In this document: positions 16,349-25,630 of the stretch, piece by piece
How positions within the stretch are numbered: the stretch's first letter is position 1
Layout of the letters: every line of letters starts with the position of its first letter
NCBI GenBank assembly: GCA_002297815.1
Contig: DBKH01000080.1
Span: 6,875 to 37,916 of the forward strand
Direction of reading: 5' to 3'
Source: Bacteroidales bacterium UBA755
GTDB taxonomy: Bacteria > Bacteroidota > Bacteroidia > Bacteroidales > UBA932
DNA length: 31,042 nucleotides
Program-made: the position numbers and the translations under genes
Notes under the pieces: generated by a model
Told to the model about the DNA's origin: nothing
Database searches by the model: none
Seen by the model: only the letters and a program-made list of their open reading frames with translations

Positions 16349-17365
16349 ATGAACACACAAACAAAGAAGGAGCAACAGTTTAGTGCTCCGCAAAGAGGAG
16401 AAATCATCCTCTATCAGACTGCCGATGGCTGAACAAAAATCGATGTCAAACTTGAGAATGAGACGGTTTGGCTGACACAGACGCAATTGTGCTTACTATT
16501 TGACAAAAGTAAGAGCACAATAAGTGAACACATCAGTAACATTTTCAAAGAAGGTGAATTGGTGGAAGAATCAGTTGTTCGGTATTTCCGAACAACTGCC
16601 ACGGATGGGAAACCATACGACACCAAGTTCTACAACCTAGATGTCATCATATCCGTAGGCTATCGTGTGAAATCACAACGTGGCACGCAATTCAGGATTT
16701 GGGCAAACTCCGTCTTAAAAGATTTCCTGATCAAAGGCTACGCTGTCCGCAATGATCTCGCACAGCAGAAATACGATGATCTGAAAGCTCTTGTGGACGT
16801 GATGGGACGCACTATGGGTTATCTCGACTCTGCAGTCGAGGAGCAAGTCAAGAGCATATTCGATGTCGTGAAGGACTACACTTATGCTCTGGACACTCTT
16901 GATAGTTATGACTATCAGACCTTGGGAGTAAAATCTACCACAAAGGAATGTTTTCATGCCACTTACGAAAATGCTATGGCTGTCATAAATGACCTGAAAG
17001 TCAAGTTCGGAGGTAGCGAGCTTTTCGGGCATGAAAAGGACGAATCCTTCCACAGTTCAATCGGTCAGATTTACCAGACTTGGGATGGAGCCGACCTTTA
17101 CCCGTCAGTTGAGGAGAAAGCGGCAATGCTGCTGTATCTTGTTGTAAAGAATCATTCGTTCTCTGATGGCAACAAACGCATTGCGGCCACCTTATTTCTT
17201 TGGTTTATGGAGAACAACCATATTCTTTATGCTTCAGACGGACATAAGCGTATCGCTGACAATGCTTTGGTCGCTTTGACTTTGATGATTGCCGAAAGCA
17301 AGACCGATGAGATGGAAATGATGGTAAAGGTTGTCGTGAACTTGATCAATGGCGACAATAAGTAG
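16349..17365 (+). pseudogene. RhuM-Fic/Doc fusion protein, broken by in-frame TGA
   Basis: The frame starts at ATG 16349 (MNTQTKKEQQFSAPQRGEII) and reads LYQTADG, then TGA at 16430-16432, then continues in the same frame with TKIDVKLENETVWLTQTQ to 17365. This is the normal N-terminus of RhuM-family proteins interrupted by a single stop codon; no frameshift is needed. Downstream, the RhuM region (to about 17000) is followed by a Doc/Fic domain with the full AMPylation-type motif HSFSDGNKR. Reinitiation at TTG 16487 would give a 292-residue protein missing part of the RhuM helix-turn-helix-like region. UGA is a normal stop elsewhere in the window (for example the MsrA fusion), so recoding is unlikely. 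It probably derives from a mobile or defence locus. Family identity is firm; loss of function is inferred. Confidence 0.8.
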
Positions 17366-17443
17366 AATCGAGCAGGAGTTTAACACTAATCATAAGTGCT
17401 TACCTTGTGATGTCTGGGACATCGTCATTCCGGCTCTGCGCTT

Positions 17444-18901
17444 TTATTTTCCGCGTCTGGAATACAATATGAAGAACACCAGCAAAGATGCCGCAAATGT
17501 GGATAGCCCTATCGCAAAGTTCCAAGTGGTAGGGAGTCCCAGCCCGATCTTCGCCACGCAGATGTAAGTCGTGCAGACAGCCGTCATGAACGCTGCTGGA
17601 ATCATGGTGATAAAGAAAGTAAGTCCCTTCTTGAATTTCACCAGATAGGCCGTGGCTGTCCACAGCATGAACACCGCCAACGTCTGGTTGGCCCATCCAA
17701 AGTACCTCCAGATGACATTAAAGCCGTCCTCATCAGCGATGTTGTACCAAAGCAGCACGCCTGCTATCAAAAACAGAGGAATGCTGATCAATAGCCTGTT
17801 GGCTATCGGTTTCTGATTGAGGTGAAGGAAATCCGCGACAATCAGACGGGCACTTCTGAACGCTGTGTCACCGCTCGTGATCGGTGCAGCGACCACCCCA
17901 AGAATGGCCAGAACGCCACCCAGAATCCCCAGCCAACCTTTGGAAACCTTGACAACCACATCAGGAGCCGCGGCGGTAACGGTCGCTCCAACCTCGGCTG
18001 CGCCTCCGTCAAAGAAGAACCAGGATGAAACCGTAGCCCAAATCAGCGCCACAATGCCCTCGGTGATCATCGCTCCGTAAAAGACCGGCCGTCCAAGCCT
18101 CTCGTCAGACACGCAGCGGGCCATAAGCGGACTCTGTGTCGCATGGAAACCACTGACAGCACCACAGGCGATGGTGATGAACAGGCACGGGAATATCGGC
18201 TGTCCGCTCAGAAGGCCTTTTGACTCACCGAGATTGCCGAGCCCATCCCACAGTTCAGGAAGCGAAGGCCATTTGACAAACAGGCAGACCATCAGAGCCA
18301 AAGCCATGAATATCAAAGCGAAAGCGAAAACCGGGTAAATCCGTCCGATGATCTTGTCAATCGGCATCAGCGTGGCCAGAAGATAATAAAGGAATATCAC
18401 TTCGACCCAGACCATAATAGATCCACGGCCTCCGTCACCGGCGATGTCACCGAGAATCAACGCGGGGCTGAACACGAACACGGTCCCGACAAGCATCAGC
18501 ACGATGATAGAGAACGCCAGAATGAATGTCTTGGTGCCTTTGCCAAGATATTCACCTACCAAATCAGGCAGCCCGGCACCCCCGTTCCTGATTGAGAGCA
18601 TTCCTGTCATGTAGTCGTGCACCGCTCCGGCGAAGATGCAGCCCAAAACTATCCACAAATATGCTGACGGACCGAACTTGGCTCCCATGATGGCTCCGAA
18701 AATCGGTCCGGTCCCCGCAATATTCAGGAATTGGATCATATAGACTTTCCAGGCAGGCATAGGAATATAATCGACTCCATCCGCCTTGGTTATGGCCGGT
18801 GTCTTACGGGCATGATCCGCTCCGAACGCCCGCTCTACGAATTTCCCATAAAGAATATACCCGACAACAAGTGCCGCTAGGCTGATTAGAAATGAAAACA
18901 T
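17444..18901 (-). CDS. cstA: CstA-family carbon starvation/peptide transporter
   Basis: A 485-residue polytopic inner-membrane protein. It begins with a membrane helix (MFSFLISLAALVVGYILYGK) and carries the CstA signature regions IPMPAWKVYMIQFLNIAGTG and GPIFGAIMGAKFGP, then HDYMTGMLSIRNGG. Many further membrane helices follow. CstA proteins import peptides or pyruvate under carbon limitation. At 485 residues it is the short form common in anaerobes rather than the roughly 700-residue E. coli protein. The frame is open for 13 more codons upstream, but the ATG at 18901 starts right at the first membrane helix and is preferred. It is divergent from ftsH, with a candidate promoter at 18978-19012. 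The 78-bp gap to the RhuM-Fic gene end shows no obvious terminator. Confidence 0.92.
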   Translation of the reverse strand: MFSFLISLAALVVGYILYGKFVERAFGADHARKTPAITKADGVDYIPMPAWKVYMIQFLNIAGTGPIFGAIMGAKFGPSAYLWIVLGCIFAGAVHDYMTGMLSIRNGGAGLPDLVGEYLGKGTKTFILAFSIIVLMLVGTVFVFSPALILGDIAGDGGRGSIMVWVEVIFLYYLLATLMPIDKIIGRIYPVFAFALIFMALALMVCLFVKWPSLPELWDGLGNLGESKGLLSGQPIFPCLFITIACGAVSGFHATQSPLMARCVSDERLGRPVFYGAMITEGIVALIWATVSSWFFFDGGAAEVGATVTAAAPDVVVKVSKGWLGILGGVLAILGVVAAPITSGDTAFRSARLIVADFLHLNQKPIANRLLISIPLFLIAGVLLWYNIADEDGFNVIWRYFGWANQTLAVFMLWTATAYLVKFKKGLTFFITMIPAAFMTAVCTTYICVAKIGLGLPTTWNFAIGLSTFAASLLVFFILYSRRGK

Positions 18902-18977
18902 GATATCAGAGTTGTTATTGACTTTCCAAGGTTGCCGCAAACGGAGGCATTGTTAATGCCATAAAGCTTCGCGATGA

Positions 18978-19012
18978 CAAATTTACACAAATAACGAATA
19001 TGCCGCACCAAA
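18978..19012 (-). promoter_or_regulatory. Candidate cstA promoter
   Basis: On the minus strand TAAATTTG (18985-18978) matches TAnnTTTG. A TTTG (19012-19009) lies 23 nt further upstream, longer than the usual 19-21. The transcript would start near 18971, leaving a leader of about 70 nt before the ATG at 18901. Confidence 0.35.
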
Positions 19013-19108
19013 AAATTCGTAAAAATTTCTTTCCGTCAATATGTCAGATGGGCTGATATAGCCTGATTTTTGAATCAAGCGCACCCCGTGACCATTAAGA
19101 CATTTTTT

Positions 19109-21043
19109 ATGAAATTTGTGGAATATCCTGAAGACAAGAAAGCCGGATCTCCAAGGGGGAAAGAGGGGCAGGCCGGTGGCGGATGGCTTCCGAACGGGAA
19201 TATGTTCTGGACAATTATGCTGATGTTCGCCTTTCTGGCCTTGTTCAACACTTTCCTGTTCCCTGGCAGCAGGGGCAGCAGCGTGGTGGAGACCGACTAC
19301 GGAACATTCATCTCCGATGTGGACAAAGGCTTGGTCTATGATGTCGTGATTGAAGGCGACAAGCTGCTCTACTCAAAGAGCGCCCCGCTCACATATCAGG
19401 AAAAACTCAAGGGAAAGAGGGACACGACGTACGTGACCGGAGCCGTTTCTGATCCCGATTTCGTCAAGCGTCTGTCAGCCGCGCACAGCCCTAACAAGGA
19501 CGGGAAAATCCGTTTTGTGAAGAAACTCAGTCAGGAGAAGTCTCCGCTCCTGGACTTTATCCTATGGTGGGTGCTGCCCGGAATGCTGATGTACTGGGTG
19601 TTCAGTTCCGCTTTCAAACGTCTTGGCGGAACGGGTCAGGGTGGCCTGATGGGCAATTTTATGCAATTCGGCCAGAGTGGCGCGCGGCTCTACGCCGAGA
19701 ATGACATCAAGACTCGTTTCTCTGATGTCGCTGGGCAGGACGAGGCAAAGGACAACCTTATGGAAGTCGTCGATTTCTTGCACAACCCGAAGAAATATAA
19801 CGATATAGGAGCCCACTTGCCGAAAGGTGTCCTTCTGGTAGGGCCTCCGGGAACAGGAAAGACCCTAATCGCCAGGGCCGTGGCCGGTGAAGCCGGAGTT
19901 CCGTTCTTCTCGATGTCAGGTTCGGAGTTCGTCCAGATGTTCGTCGGAATGGGAGCCGCGAAGGTACGTGACTTGTTCAGTCAGGCACAGGCCAAGGCTC
20001 CGTGCATAGTGTTCATCGATGAGATAGACGCCATCGGCAAAAGCCGTGAGAATGATTTCGGCGGCGGGAACGATGAGCGCGAGCAGACTCTCAACCAGTT
20101 GCTCACCGAGATGGATGGCTTTGACAGCGACAAGGGTGTGATCATACTCGCTGCCACCAACAGGCCTGACAGTCTGGACAAGGCGCTACTCCGTCCGGGA
20201 CGTTTCGACAGGCGCGTTCAGATGGAACTTCCTGATCTGCAAGGCAGAAAGGCAATCCTTAAGGTTCATTTGAAGGACATCAAGCACGAAGACATAGACC
20301 TTGACTTGATCGGACGCGCCACAGCAGGTTCCTCTGGAGCGGAATTGGCCAACATAGTCAATGAGGCCGCCTTGAGAGCCGTAAGGCTTGGCAAGAAAGC
20401 CGCCACGACCGAGGATCTTGAGGAGAGTGTCGAGGTCGTGATGGCCGGTGAGCAAAGAAAGAACGCTGTGATCTCACCGGAGGAGAAGAAGATCATCGCC
20501 TATCACGAGATCGGTCACGCCATGGTGGCCGCCGCGCAAAGCAACTCCGCCCCGGTTCAGAAAATCACAATCATTCCGAGGACTTCCGGAGCGCTTGGCT
20601 ACACAATGCAGGTTGATGAGGGTGAGAAGTTCCTCTACAGCAAGGACTATCTTCTGAATCGACTTGCCACACTGACAGGCGGACGAGTAGCCGAGGAAGT
20701 CATCTGTCACACTTGCACGACCGGGGCGTCGAATGACATCGAGAAAGCCACCCAGATGGCCCGTTCGATGATCACGACCTACGGAATGAGCGACAAGTAC
20801 GGTATGATGGCTCTTGAGACCAGAGGCAATTCCTATCTTGGCGGAGGCTCGCAGTTAGCTTGCTCTGACGAGACTTCCGCTGACATTGATTCAGAAGTCC
20901 GCGTGATGATTGCCAATGCCAAGAAAAAAGCTACAGAAATCATCACAGCCAACATCGACAAGATGCATAAATGCGCGAAGTACCTTCTTGAGAAAGAAAC
21001 CATCACAGGTGAGGAGTTTATGAACATATTCAATGGAGACTAA
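19109..21043 (+). CDS. ftsH: ATP-dependent zinc metalloprotease FtsH
   Basis: A 644-residue membrane-anchored AAA+ protease that degrades damaged or regulatory membrane and cytosolic proteins. Two membrane helices (about residues 32-52 and 146-165) flank the extracytoplasmic domain. The AAA module has Walker A GPPGTGKT, the pore loop FVGM, Walker B VFIDEIDAIG, and the second region of homology ending RPGRFDR. The protease has the zinc motif HEIGH and the third ligand region GASNDIEKAT. HEIGH (not HEAGH) and the ALETRGNSYLGGGSQLAC segment recall the clostridial FtsH type, so it may be a second, acquired copy. The frame is open to a TTG at 19070; the ATG at 19109 gives a normal N-terminus. Intrinsic terminators follow at 21061 and 21153. 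Confidence 0.95.
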   Translation: MKFVEYPEDKKAGSPRGKEGQAGGGWLPNGNMFWTIMLMFAFLALFNTFLFPGSRGSSVVETDYGTFISDVDKGLVYDVVIEGDKLLYSKSAPLTYQEKLKGKRDTTYVTGAVSDPDFVKRLSAAHSPNKDGKIRFVKKLSQEKSPLLDFILWWVLPGMLMYWVFSSAFKRLGGTGQGGLMGNFMQFGQSGARLYAENDIKTRFSDVAGQDEAKDNLMEVVDFLHNPKKYNDIGAHLPKGVLLVGPPGTGKTLIARAVAGEAGVPFFSMSGSEFVQMFVGMGAAKVRDLFSQAQAKAPCIVFIDEIDAIGKSRENDFGGGNDEREQTLNQLLTEMDGFDSDKGVIILAATNRPDSLDKALLRPGRFDRRVQMELPDLQGRKAILKVHLKDIKHEDIDLDLIGRATAGSSGAELANIVNEAALRAVRLGKKAATTEDLEESVEVVMAGEQRKNAVISPEEKKIIAYHEIGHAMVAAAQSNSAPVQKITIIPRTSGALGYTMQVDEGEKFLYSKDYLLNRLATLTGGRVAEEVICHTCTTGASNDIEKATQMARSMITTYGMSDKYGMMALETRGNSYLGGGSQLACSDETSADIDSEVRVMIANAKKKATEIITANIDKMHKCAKYLLEKETITGEEFMNIFNGD

Positions 21044-21060
21044 CTTTGTTCATAAAGCAT

Positions 21061-21102
21061 TAGTGATGCTACTACAATCAAGTTGCATCCATCACTATTT
21101 TT
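21061..21102 (+). terminator. ftsH intrinsic terminator
   Basis: TAGTGATG (21061-21068) pairs with CATCACTA (21090-21097), followed by a T-run at 21096-21100. It lies 17 nt after the ftsH stop. An alternative inner pairing GATGC/GCATC is also possible. Confidence 0.6.
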
Positions 21103-21152
21103 GAGCTATAACTAATTTGTTACCTCACTAAACTATATTGTTTTAACATCTA

Positions 21153-21198
21153 ATAATAAAAGCATTGCTAATGCTATCATCGGCAATGCTTTTATTAT
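21153..21198. terminator. Strong bidirectional terminator between ftsH and the S15 hydrolase gene
   Basis: A 16-bp perfect stem (21153-21168 with 21183-21198) reads ATAATAAAAGCATTGC on the left arm, around a 14-nt loop. The A-rich outer part gives a T-run on both strands, as expected between convergent genes. Confidence 0.8.
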
Positions 21199-21221
21199 GG
21201 TGAATCGTCGGAGGACGAGCA

Positions 21222-23129
21222 CTATCTGATGCATCCACATTCAATATACGAATCTGACGAGACAGAAATCTTTATCGCACGATAGTCTTCTATTGTTGCG
21301 GAGAATGGATTTTGAACGAATGTCTGAGGGTTCATGGCGATGAGAGGGAACCAACTACCTTGGATCTGAATCATCAATGAGTGGCCTGGAAGGAAGTAGT
21401 GATCGATGTCGCACATTGTGAAATCCAAGCTGACGGTTTTCCCTGAAGAGGTAGCTTTTGATTTGCCAAATCCATCGCGATAACGAACTGGCATCACATC
21501 TCCACGGATCAACATCTGGTAGCCATCGGGACGGACATCGATCAGTTTGACTACAATGTCTGCGTCCATATTCCTAGATTTCTCTCCGCTAGGAAGGTCA
21601 AGTCTCAGTTTAATGTGTGCTTTGACCGGCCCTGCGAGGTGAAGTGTGTCAGAAAGAAGTTTTCCTGAATATGTCAAGACGTCATGCCTTCTTGAAGCGA
21701 AAGTCTGATCGGCAGTCATGTAGCCGTGGTCACGTCCGTTGGACTTTACGTCCATGTACGGGACAGGATTCGAAGGGTCTGAGGTGAACGACCGGAACAC
21801 AGCGTGGGATGCCGGTTCTGAGATATTCAAGGAATCTATCCCTGAAAGATTGATTCTAAAGGATTTCGCTTCGGTAGGAGGCCATGTGGAATATGTCTCC
21901 CAACGCGGAGCTGACGGTACGCCTTCCATTTTGGACCGCTGTGTCTCCCCTGACGGAAGGACATTCACTTTCGAGGGAATATTCCCTTTACTTTCAAGAT
22001 AATAGGTAAAGAAAGGATATTCAACCTTGTCTTGATAGTACTCCCCTGACGCTTCCCCGAACCACGCGCCTGCAATGCTATTCACATGGCGGTCGCCCCA
22101 ACCACCATGATGCCACGGCCCGACAGCAAGGAATATGTTGCCTTTCGGAGATCGCTTTTTCAGTTCAGCGTAGGTTCTGAAAGCACCGTAGCAGTCTTCT
22201 GCGTCATAGAAGCCCCCAGTAACGAGGACAGCAGGTTCGATGTTACTAAGCTGAACGGACGGATTACGGTTTTTCCAGAATCTGTCGTAGTCCGGATGAG
22301 TTACCATGCTATTCCAAAAGGTCAAGGAATCTCCGAAGAACGCGGAAAGTTCGGAAAGCGGCTTGTCTAGAAAATAATCATAGAGGTCGGAATCTATCTT
22401 AACGAGACCTTTCAAGCCCTTGGAGGAAGGAGCCTTGCGTGTCCTGTACATTGATGAACCGAAACGGTAGCAGTCAGCAAGGCAGAACGCACCATTGTGA
22501 TGAGCGTCATCTCCCATAAACCAGTCTGTGACAGGAGCTTGTGGAGAGACCGCCTTTATCGCAGGATGTCGCGACAATGCTGCCATGGTGGCGTAGAAGC
22601 CAGGATATGAGGTGCCTTTCACTCCGATGTTGCCGTTGCTGCGGGTATTGGCAAGAAGCCATTCGGCAGTGTCGTATGTGTCTGTAGCCTCGTCAACAGT
22701 CTGTCCTTTGGACAACCCACCGGTCTTGCCAGTAAGATGCGGGCGGATGTTTTCGAAATTTCCCTCACTTAGGTATGTCCCACGTACATTCTGGAGGACA
22801 ATCACATAGCCGTCAGCCGCATAATTAAACAAGTCTCCCCAGATGCCTGATGAATATGCTTGTTTGCCTGTCGGAGCCTCCTCTCCGGCCTCAAATCCGT
22901 ATGGCTTGAGAGAATATGGAGTACGGACAAGCATGACAGGCTTAGGCGCAGATGCCGAAACAGGCTCATAGACAGCAGTATAGAGCCGCACCCCGTCACG
23001 CATGGGAATCATCACTTCCCTCTTGGTATAATTCTCCTTGAGCCATTCCAACGTGACTTCCTTCCCATTCTGCGCCATAAGGCCAGCAGAAATAATAATT
23101 AAAATGATTAATGTGATAATCTTTCGCAT
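21222..23129 (-). CDS. Secreted S15/CocE-type alpha/beta hydrolase
   Basis: A 635-residue protein of the X-Pro dipeptidyl-peptidase (S15)/CocE family, which cleaves amide or ester bonds, often Xaa-Pro dipeptides. An N-terminal signal peptide (MRKIITLIILIIISAGLMAQ) predicts export to the periplasm. The catalytic triad is visible: nucleophile Ser174 in GTSYPGF, Asp309 in GGFYDAED, and His340 or His341 in GPWHHGGW. The C-terminal part (about 390-635) is the family's jelly-roll domain. It starts 11 nt after the uvrA stop on the same strand, so it is the last gene of the HAD-uvrA-hydrolase operon. Family is sure; the exact substrate cannot be read from sequence. Confidence 0.9.
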   Translation of the reverse strand: MRKIITLIILIIISAGLMAQNGKEVTLEWLKENYTKREVMIPMRDGVRLYTAVYEPVSASAPKPVMLVRTPYSLKPYGFEAGEEAPTGKQAYSSGIWGDLFNYAADGYVIVLQNVRGTYLSEGNFENIRPHLTGKTGGLSKGQTVDEATDTYDTAEWLLANTRSNGNIGVKGTSYPGFYATMAALSRHPAIKAVSPQAPVTDWFMGDDAHHNGAFCLADCYRFGSSMYRTRKAPSSKGLKGLVKIDSDLYDYFLDKPLSELSAFFGDSLTFWNSMVTHPDYDRFWKNRNPSVQLSNIEPAVLVTGGFYDAEDCYGAFRTYAELKKRSPKGNIFLAVGPWHHGGWGDRHVNSIAGAWFGEASGEYYQDKVEYPFFTYYLESKGNIPSKVNVLPSGETQRSKMEGVPSAPRWETYSTWPPTEAKSFRINLSGIDSLNISEPASHAVFRSFTSDPSNPVPYMDVKSNGRDHGYMTADQTFASRRHDVLTYSGKLLSDTLHLAGPVKAHIKLRLDLPSGEKSRNMDADIVVKLIDVRPDGYQMLIRGDVMPVRYRDGFGKSKATSSGKTVSLDFTMCDIDHYFLPGHSLMIQIQGSWFPLIAMNPQTFVQNPFSATIEDYRAIKISVSSDSYIECGCIR

Positions 23130-23140
23130 ATTCGATAATC

Positions 23141-25630
23141 TTAAATAAAACGCCCTGTTGCACTGTCTTTTGTCTCACGAATTTGTTCTGGAGTACCGGT
23201 GGCGACAATGCGTCCGCCTTCCGAGCCACCTCCGGGGCCCATGTCGATAATGTAGTCAGCGTTGCGGATGACATCGAGATCGTGCTCGATGACGATGACT
23301 GTGGCTCCGTGATTGATGAGGCTCTGGAAAACCCTCAAGAGTGTCATAACATCGGAGGGGTGAAGGCCGATGGTCGGCTCGTCGAACACGAAGACTGAGT
23401 CGCCCTGTCCCCTGCCCATCTCGCTGGCCAGTTTAAGCCTCTGTGCCTCACCACCGGACAGGCTCGGAGTCTCCTCGCCTAATGTCAGATAGCCAAGACC
23501 GAGATCCCGCAGGACCCGGAGCCGCTGGCTGATCAGTTTGAGATCAGCACAGGCATCAAGGGCCGAATTTATGTCCATGTCCATAATCTCCGGCAGCGAA
23601 TGGAACTCTCCGGCGGCATTCTCCCTCCGGATGCTTCCGGCGGCTTTTGAATATCTCGACCCACGGCAATCCGGACAGGGTATGTCCACATCAGGAAGAA
23701 ACTGCACGTCAAGGCTGATAACCCCGGTTCCGTCACATGTCGGACACCTGAGTTTGCCGGTGTTGTAGGAGAAATCCCCGTCCTTGCAGCCGTGCTTCTT
23801 GGCGTCCGGAGTCTTGGCAAATACTTTTCTCAGCTCATCGTGGACATTGGCGTAGGTGGCAACGGTCGAGCGCACGTTGATCCCTATAGGAGAAGCGTCT
23901 ATGAGCTTGACTTGGCGTATTCCATCAGCATCTATCAACTTCACATGCGCTGGCAAATCATGACCTGAAATTTTCGCTTGAAGAGCTGGAATAAGGCTTT
24001 CAAGAACCATTGTAGTCTTCCCAGAACCAGAAACTCCTGTGACAACCGTCAGGCGACCTTTCGGAATCTCAACCCTAAGCGGTTTGACCGTGTGAATGGC
24101 ATCTGTCTCCATCACTATCTTCCCATCAATGAATATGTCTGCATCTTTTATCTGCGGTCTGACTTTAACAGAAGCCTTGCCTGAAAGGAAAGGGCCTATC
24201 CTTGAATATTCATTGGCCTCAATGTCTTTGATTGTGCCTTGCGCTATCACCTCGCCACCGTTCGATCCGGCACCCGGTCCCATTTCGACCATCCAGTCGG
24301 ATTTGGTAAGGATTTGAGTGTCGTGATCGACAAGGATAACCGAATTTCCATCTGCTATCAAGTCTTCCATCACACCGCAAAGACCGATGATGTTCGATGG
24401 ATGAAGGCCGATCGACGGCTCATCCAGAACGTACAGAACTCCGGTGGTGCGGTTTCTCACAGCTCTGGCCAACTGCATTCTCTGCCGTTCTCCTGTCGAT
24501 AGAGTCGCTGCTGATCTATCCAGAGACAGATAGCCTATTCCCAAGTCCATCAACCGCTTAGCCGTGTCAAGGAAGGATTCGCAAATGCTTTCGGCCATAG
24601 TGCGCATCTCCTCCGGAAGCGAGGCCGGAACACCTTTGACCCATTCGATGATCTCAGTGAGAGTCATCTGGCAGGCCTCGGCCAATGATATTCCCCGAAG
24701 CCTTGGTGCTCTTGCCGCGTCAGAAAGTCTTGTGCCACCGCAGTCCGGGCAAACATCGAGCCTCAGGAATTTCTCGACTCGCTTCATTCCTTTCTCGTCT
24801 TTGACCTTAGCCAGAGCGTTCTCTACCGTGTACGTGGCGTTGAAGAAGGTGAAGTCCAGTTCAGCGGCATCGTTGGAGTTCTTGGCCTTGTAGAGGATAT
24901 GCTTCTTCTCGGCCGGACCGTGCAGGACGATGTCCTTTTCCTTGTCAGTCAGATTCTTGAACGGGACATCGGTACGAACGCCCATCGCCCTGCAGACATC
25001 CTTCATCAGCGACCACATCAGCGTGTTCCAAGGAGCGACCGCCCCTTCGTCTATCGTAAGGTTCTCATCCGGAATGAGTGTTGATTCGTCAACTGTCCTT
25101 ACCGTTCCTGTTCCGTCACATTTCCGACACGCTCCCTGACTATTGAACGACAATTCCTCAGCGGAGGGAGCGTAGAAATGTTCTCCGCAAATAGGGCAGA
25201 CAAGCTCTTTCCCCGCAGCCACAAGCAAAGACGGCTCAACATAGTGTCCGTTTGGGCAACGGTGACTCGCCAACCTTGAGAACATAAGCCTAAGGCTGTT
25301 AAGAAGTTCCGTACTAGTACCGAAAGTACTGCGTATGCCGGGGATTCCGGGTCTTTGATGAAGTGCGAGAGCCGCTGGGACGTACAGAACCTCATCAACG
25401 TCAGCTTTCGCGGCCTGCGTCATTCTCCTTCTGGTGTATGTCGAAAGTGACTCAAGGTAACGCCTTGATCCTTCCGAATATAGCACCCCAAGCGCCAGCG
25501 ATGACTTTCCTGACCCCGACACTCCCGCGATCCCCACGATCTTCCCAAGCGGTATGTCCACATCTACGTTCTTCAGGTTGTGCACCTTCGCTCCTCGCAC
25601 CAAAATCTTGTCAGGTTGCTTCCTATTCAT
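23141..25630 (-). CDS. uvrA: UvrA-like excinuclease ATPase, short (class II-like)
   Basis: An 829-residue twin ABC ATPase of the UvrA family. The first Walker A is GVSGSGKS (about 36-43), the second is GVSGSGKT (about 546-553), and the signatures are LSTGERQRMQLA and LSGGEAQRLKLA. Zinc modules include CRKCDGTG, CPDCGGTR, and CPTCDGTG with a later CPDC. It is over 100 residues shorter than canonical UvrA (about 940), and the N-terminal insert region is compact. This resembles class II UvrA (UvrA2/DrrC types) that lack the UvrB-binding domain and act in damage or drug tolerance. I chose the start MNRKQPDK at 25630, which overlaps the HAD gene end by 8 nt; an upstream start at 25693 would overlap it by 71 nt. 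A canonical uvrA is expected elsewhere. Confidence 0.9.
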   Translation of the reverse strand: MNRKQPDKILVRGAKVHNLKNVDVDIPLGKIVGIAGVSGSGKSSLALGVLYSEGSRRYLESLSTYTRRRMTQAAKADVDEVLYVPAALALHQRPGIPGIRSTFGTSTELLNSLRLMFSRLASHRCPNGHYVEPSLLVAAGKELVCPICGEHFYAPSAEELSFNSQGACRKCDGTGTVRTVDESTLIPDENLTIDEGAVAPWNTLMWSLMKDVCRAMGVRTDVPFKNLTDKEKDIVLHGPAEKKHILYKAKNSNDAAELDFTFFNATYTVENALAKVKDEKGMKRVEKFLRLDVCPDCGGTRLSDAARAPRLRGISLAEACQMTLTEIIEWVKGVPASLPEEMRTMAESICESFLDTAKRLMDLGIGYLSLDRSAATLSTGERQRMQLARAVRNRTTGVLYVLDEPSIGLHPSNIIGLCGVMEDLIADGNSVILVDHDTQILTKSDWMVEMGPGAGSNGGEVIAQGTIKDIEANEYSRIGPFLSGKASVKVRPQIKDADIFIDGKIVMETDAIHTVKPLRVEIPKGRLTVVTGVSGSGKTTMVLESLIPALQAKISGHDLPAHVKLIDADGIRQVKLIDASPIGINVRSTVATYANVHDELRKVFAKTPDAKKHGCKDGDFSYNTGKLRCPTCDGTGVISLDVQFLPDVDIPCPDCRGSRYSKAAGSIRRENAAGEFHSLPEIMDMDINSALDACADLKLISQRLRVLRDLGLGYLTLGEETPSLSGGEAQRLKLASEMGRGQGDSVFVFDEPTIGLHPSDVMTLLRVFQSLINHGATVIVIEHDLDVIRNADYIIDMGPGGGSEGGRIVATGTPEQIRETKDSATGRFI

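Noticed and set aside
16430..16432. TGA as selenocysteine or reassigned codon in the RhuM-Fic gene
   Set aside because: No SECIS-like hairpin is evident directly after it, RhuM proteins are not selenoproteins, and UGA ends other genes in the window.
17349..17567. Small + strand frame after the RhuM-Fic gene
   Set aside because: Most of it is antisense to the cstA 3' end, and the rest overlaps the RhuM-Fic stop region.
25309..25322. GTACTAGTAC palindrome
   Set aside because: Lies in the uvrA coding region over a conserved segment; 10-bp palindromes are expected by chance in 31 kb.
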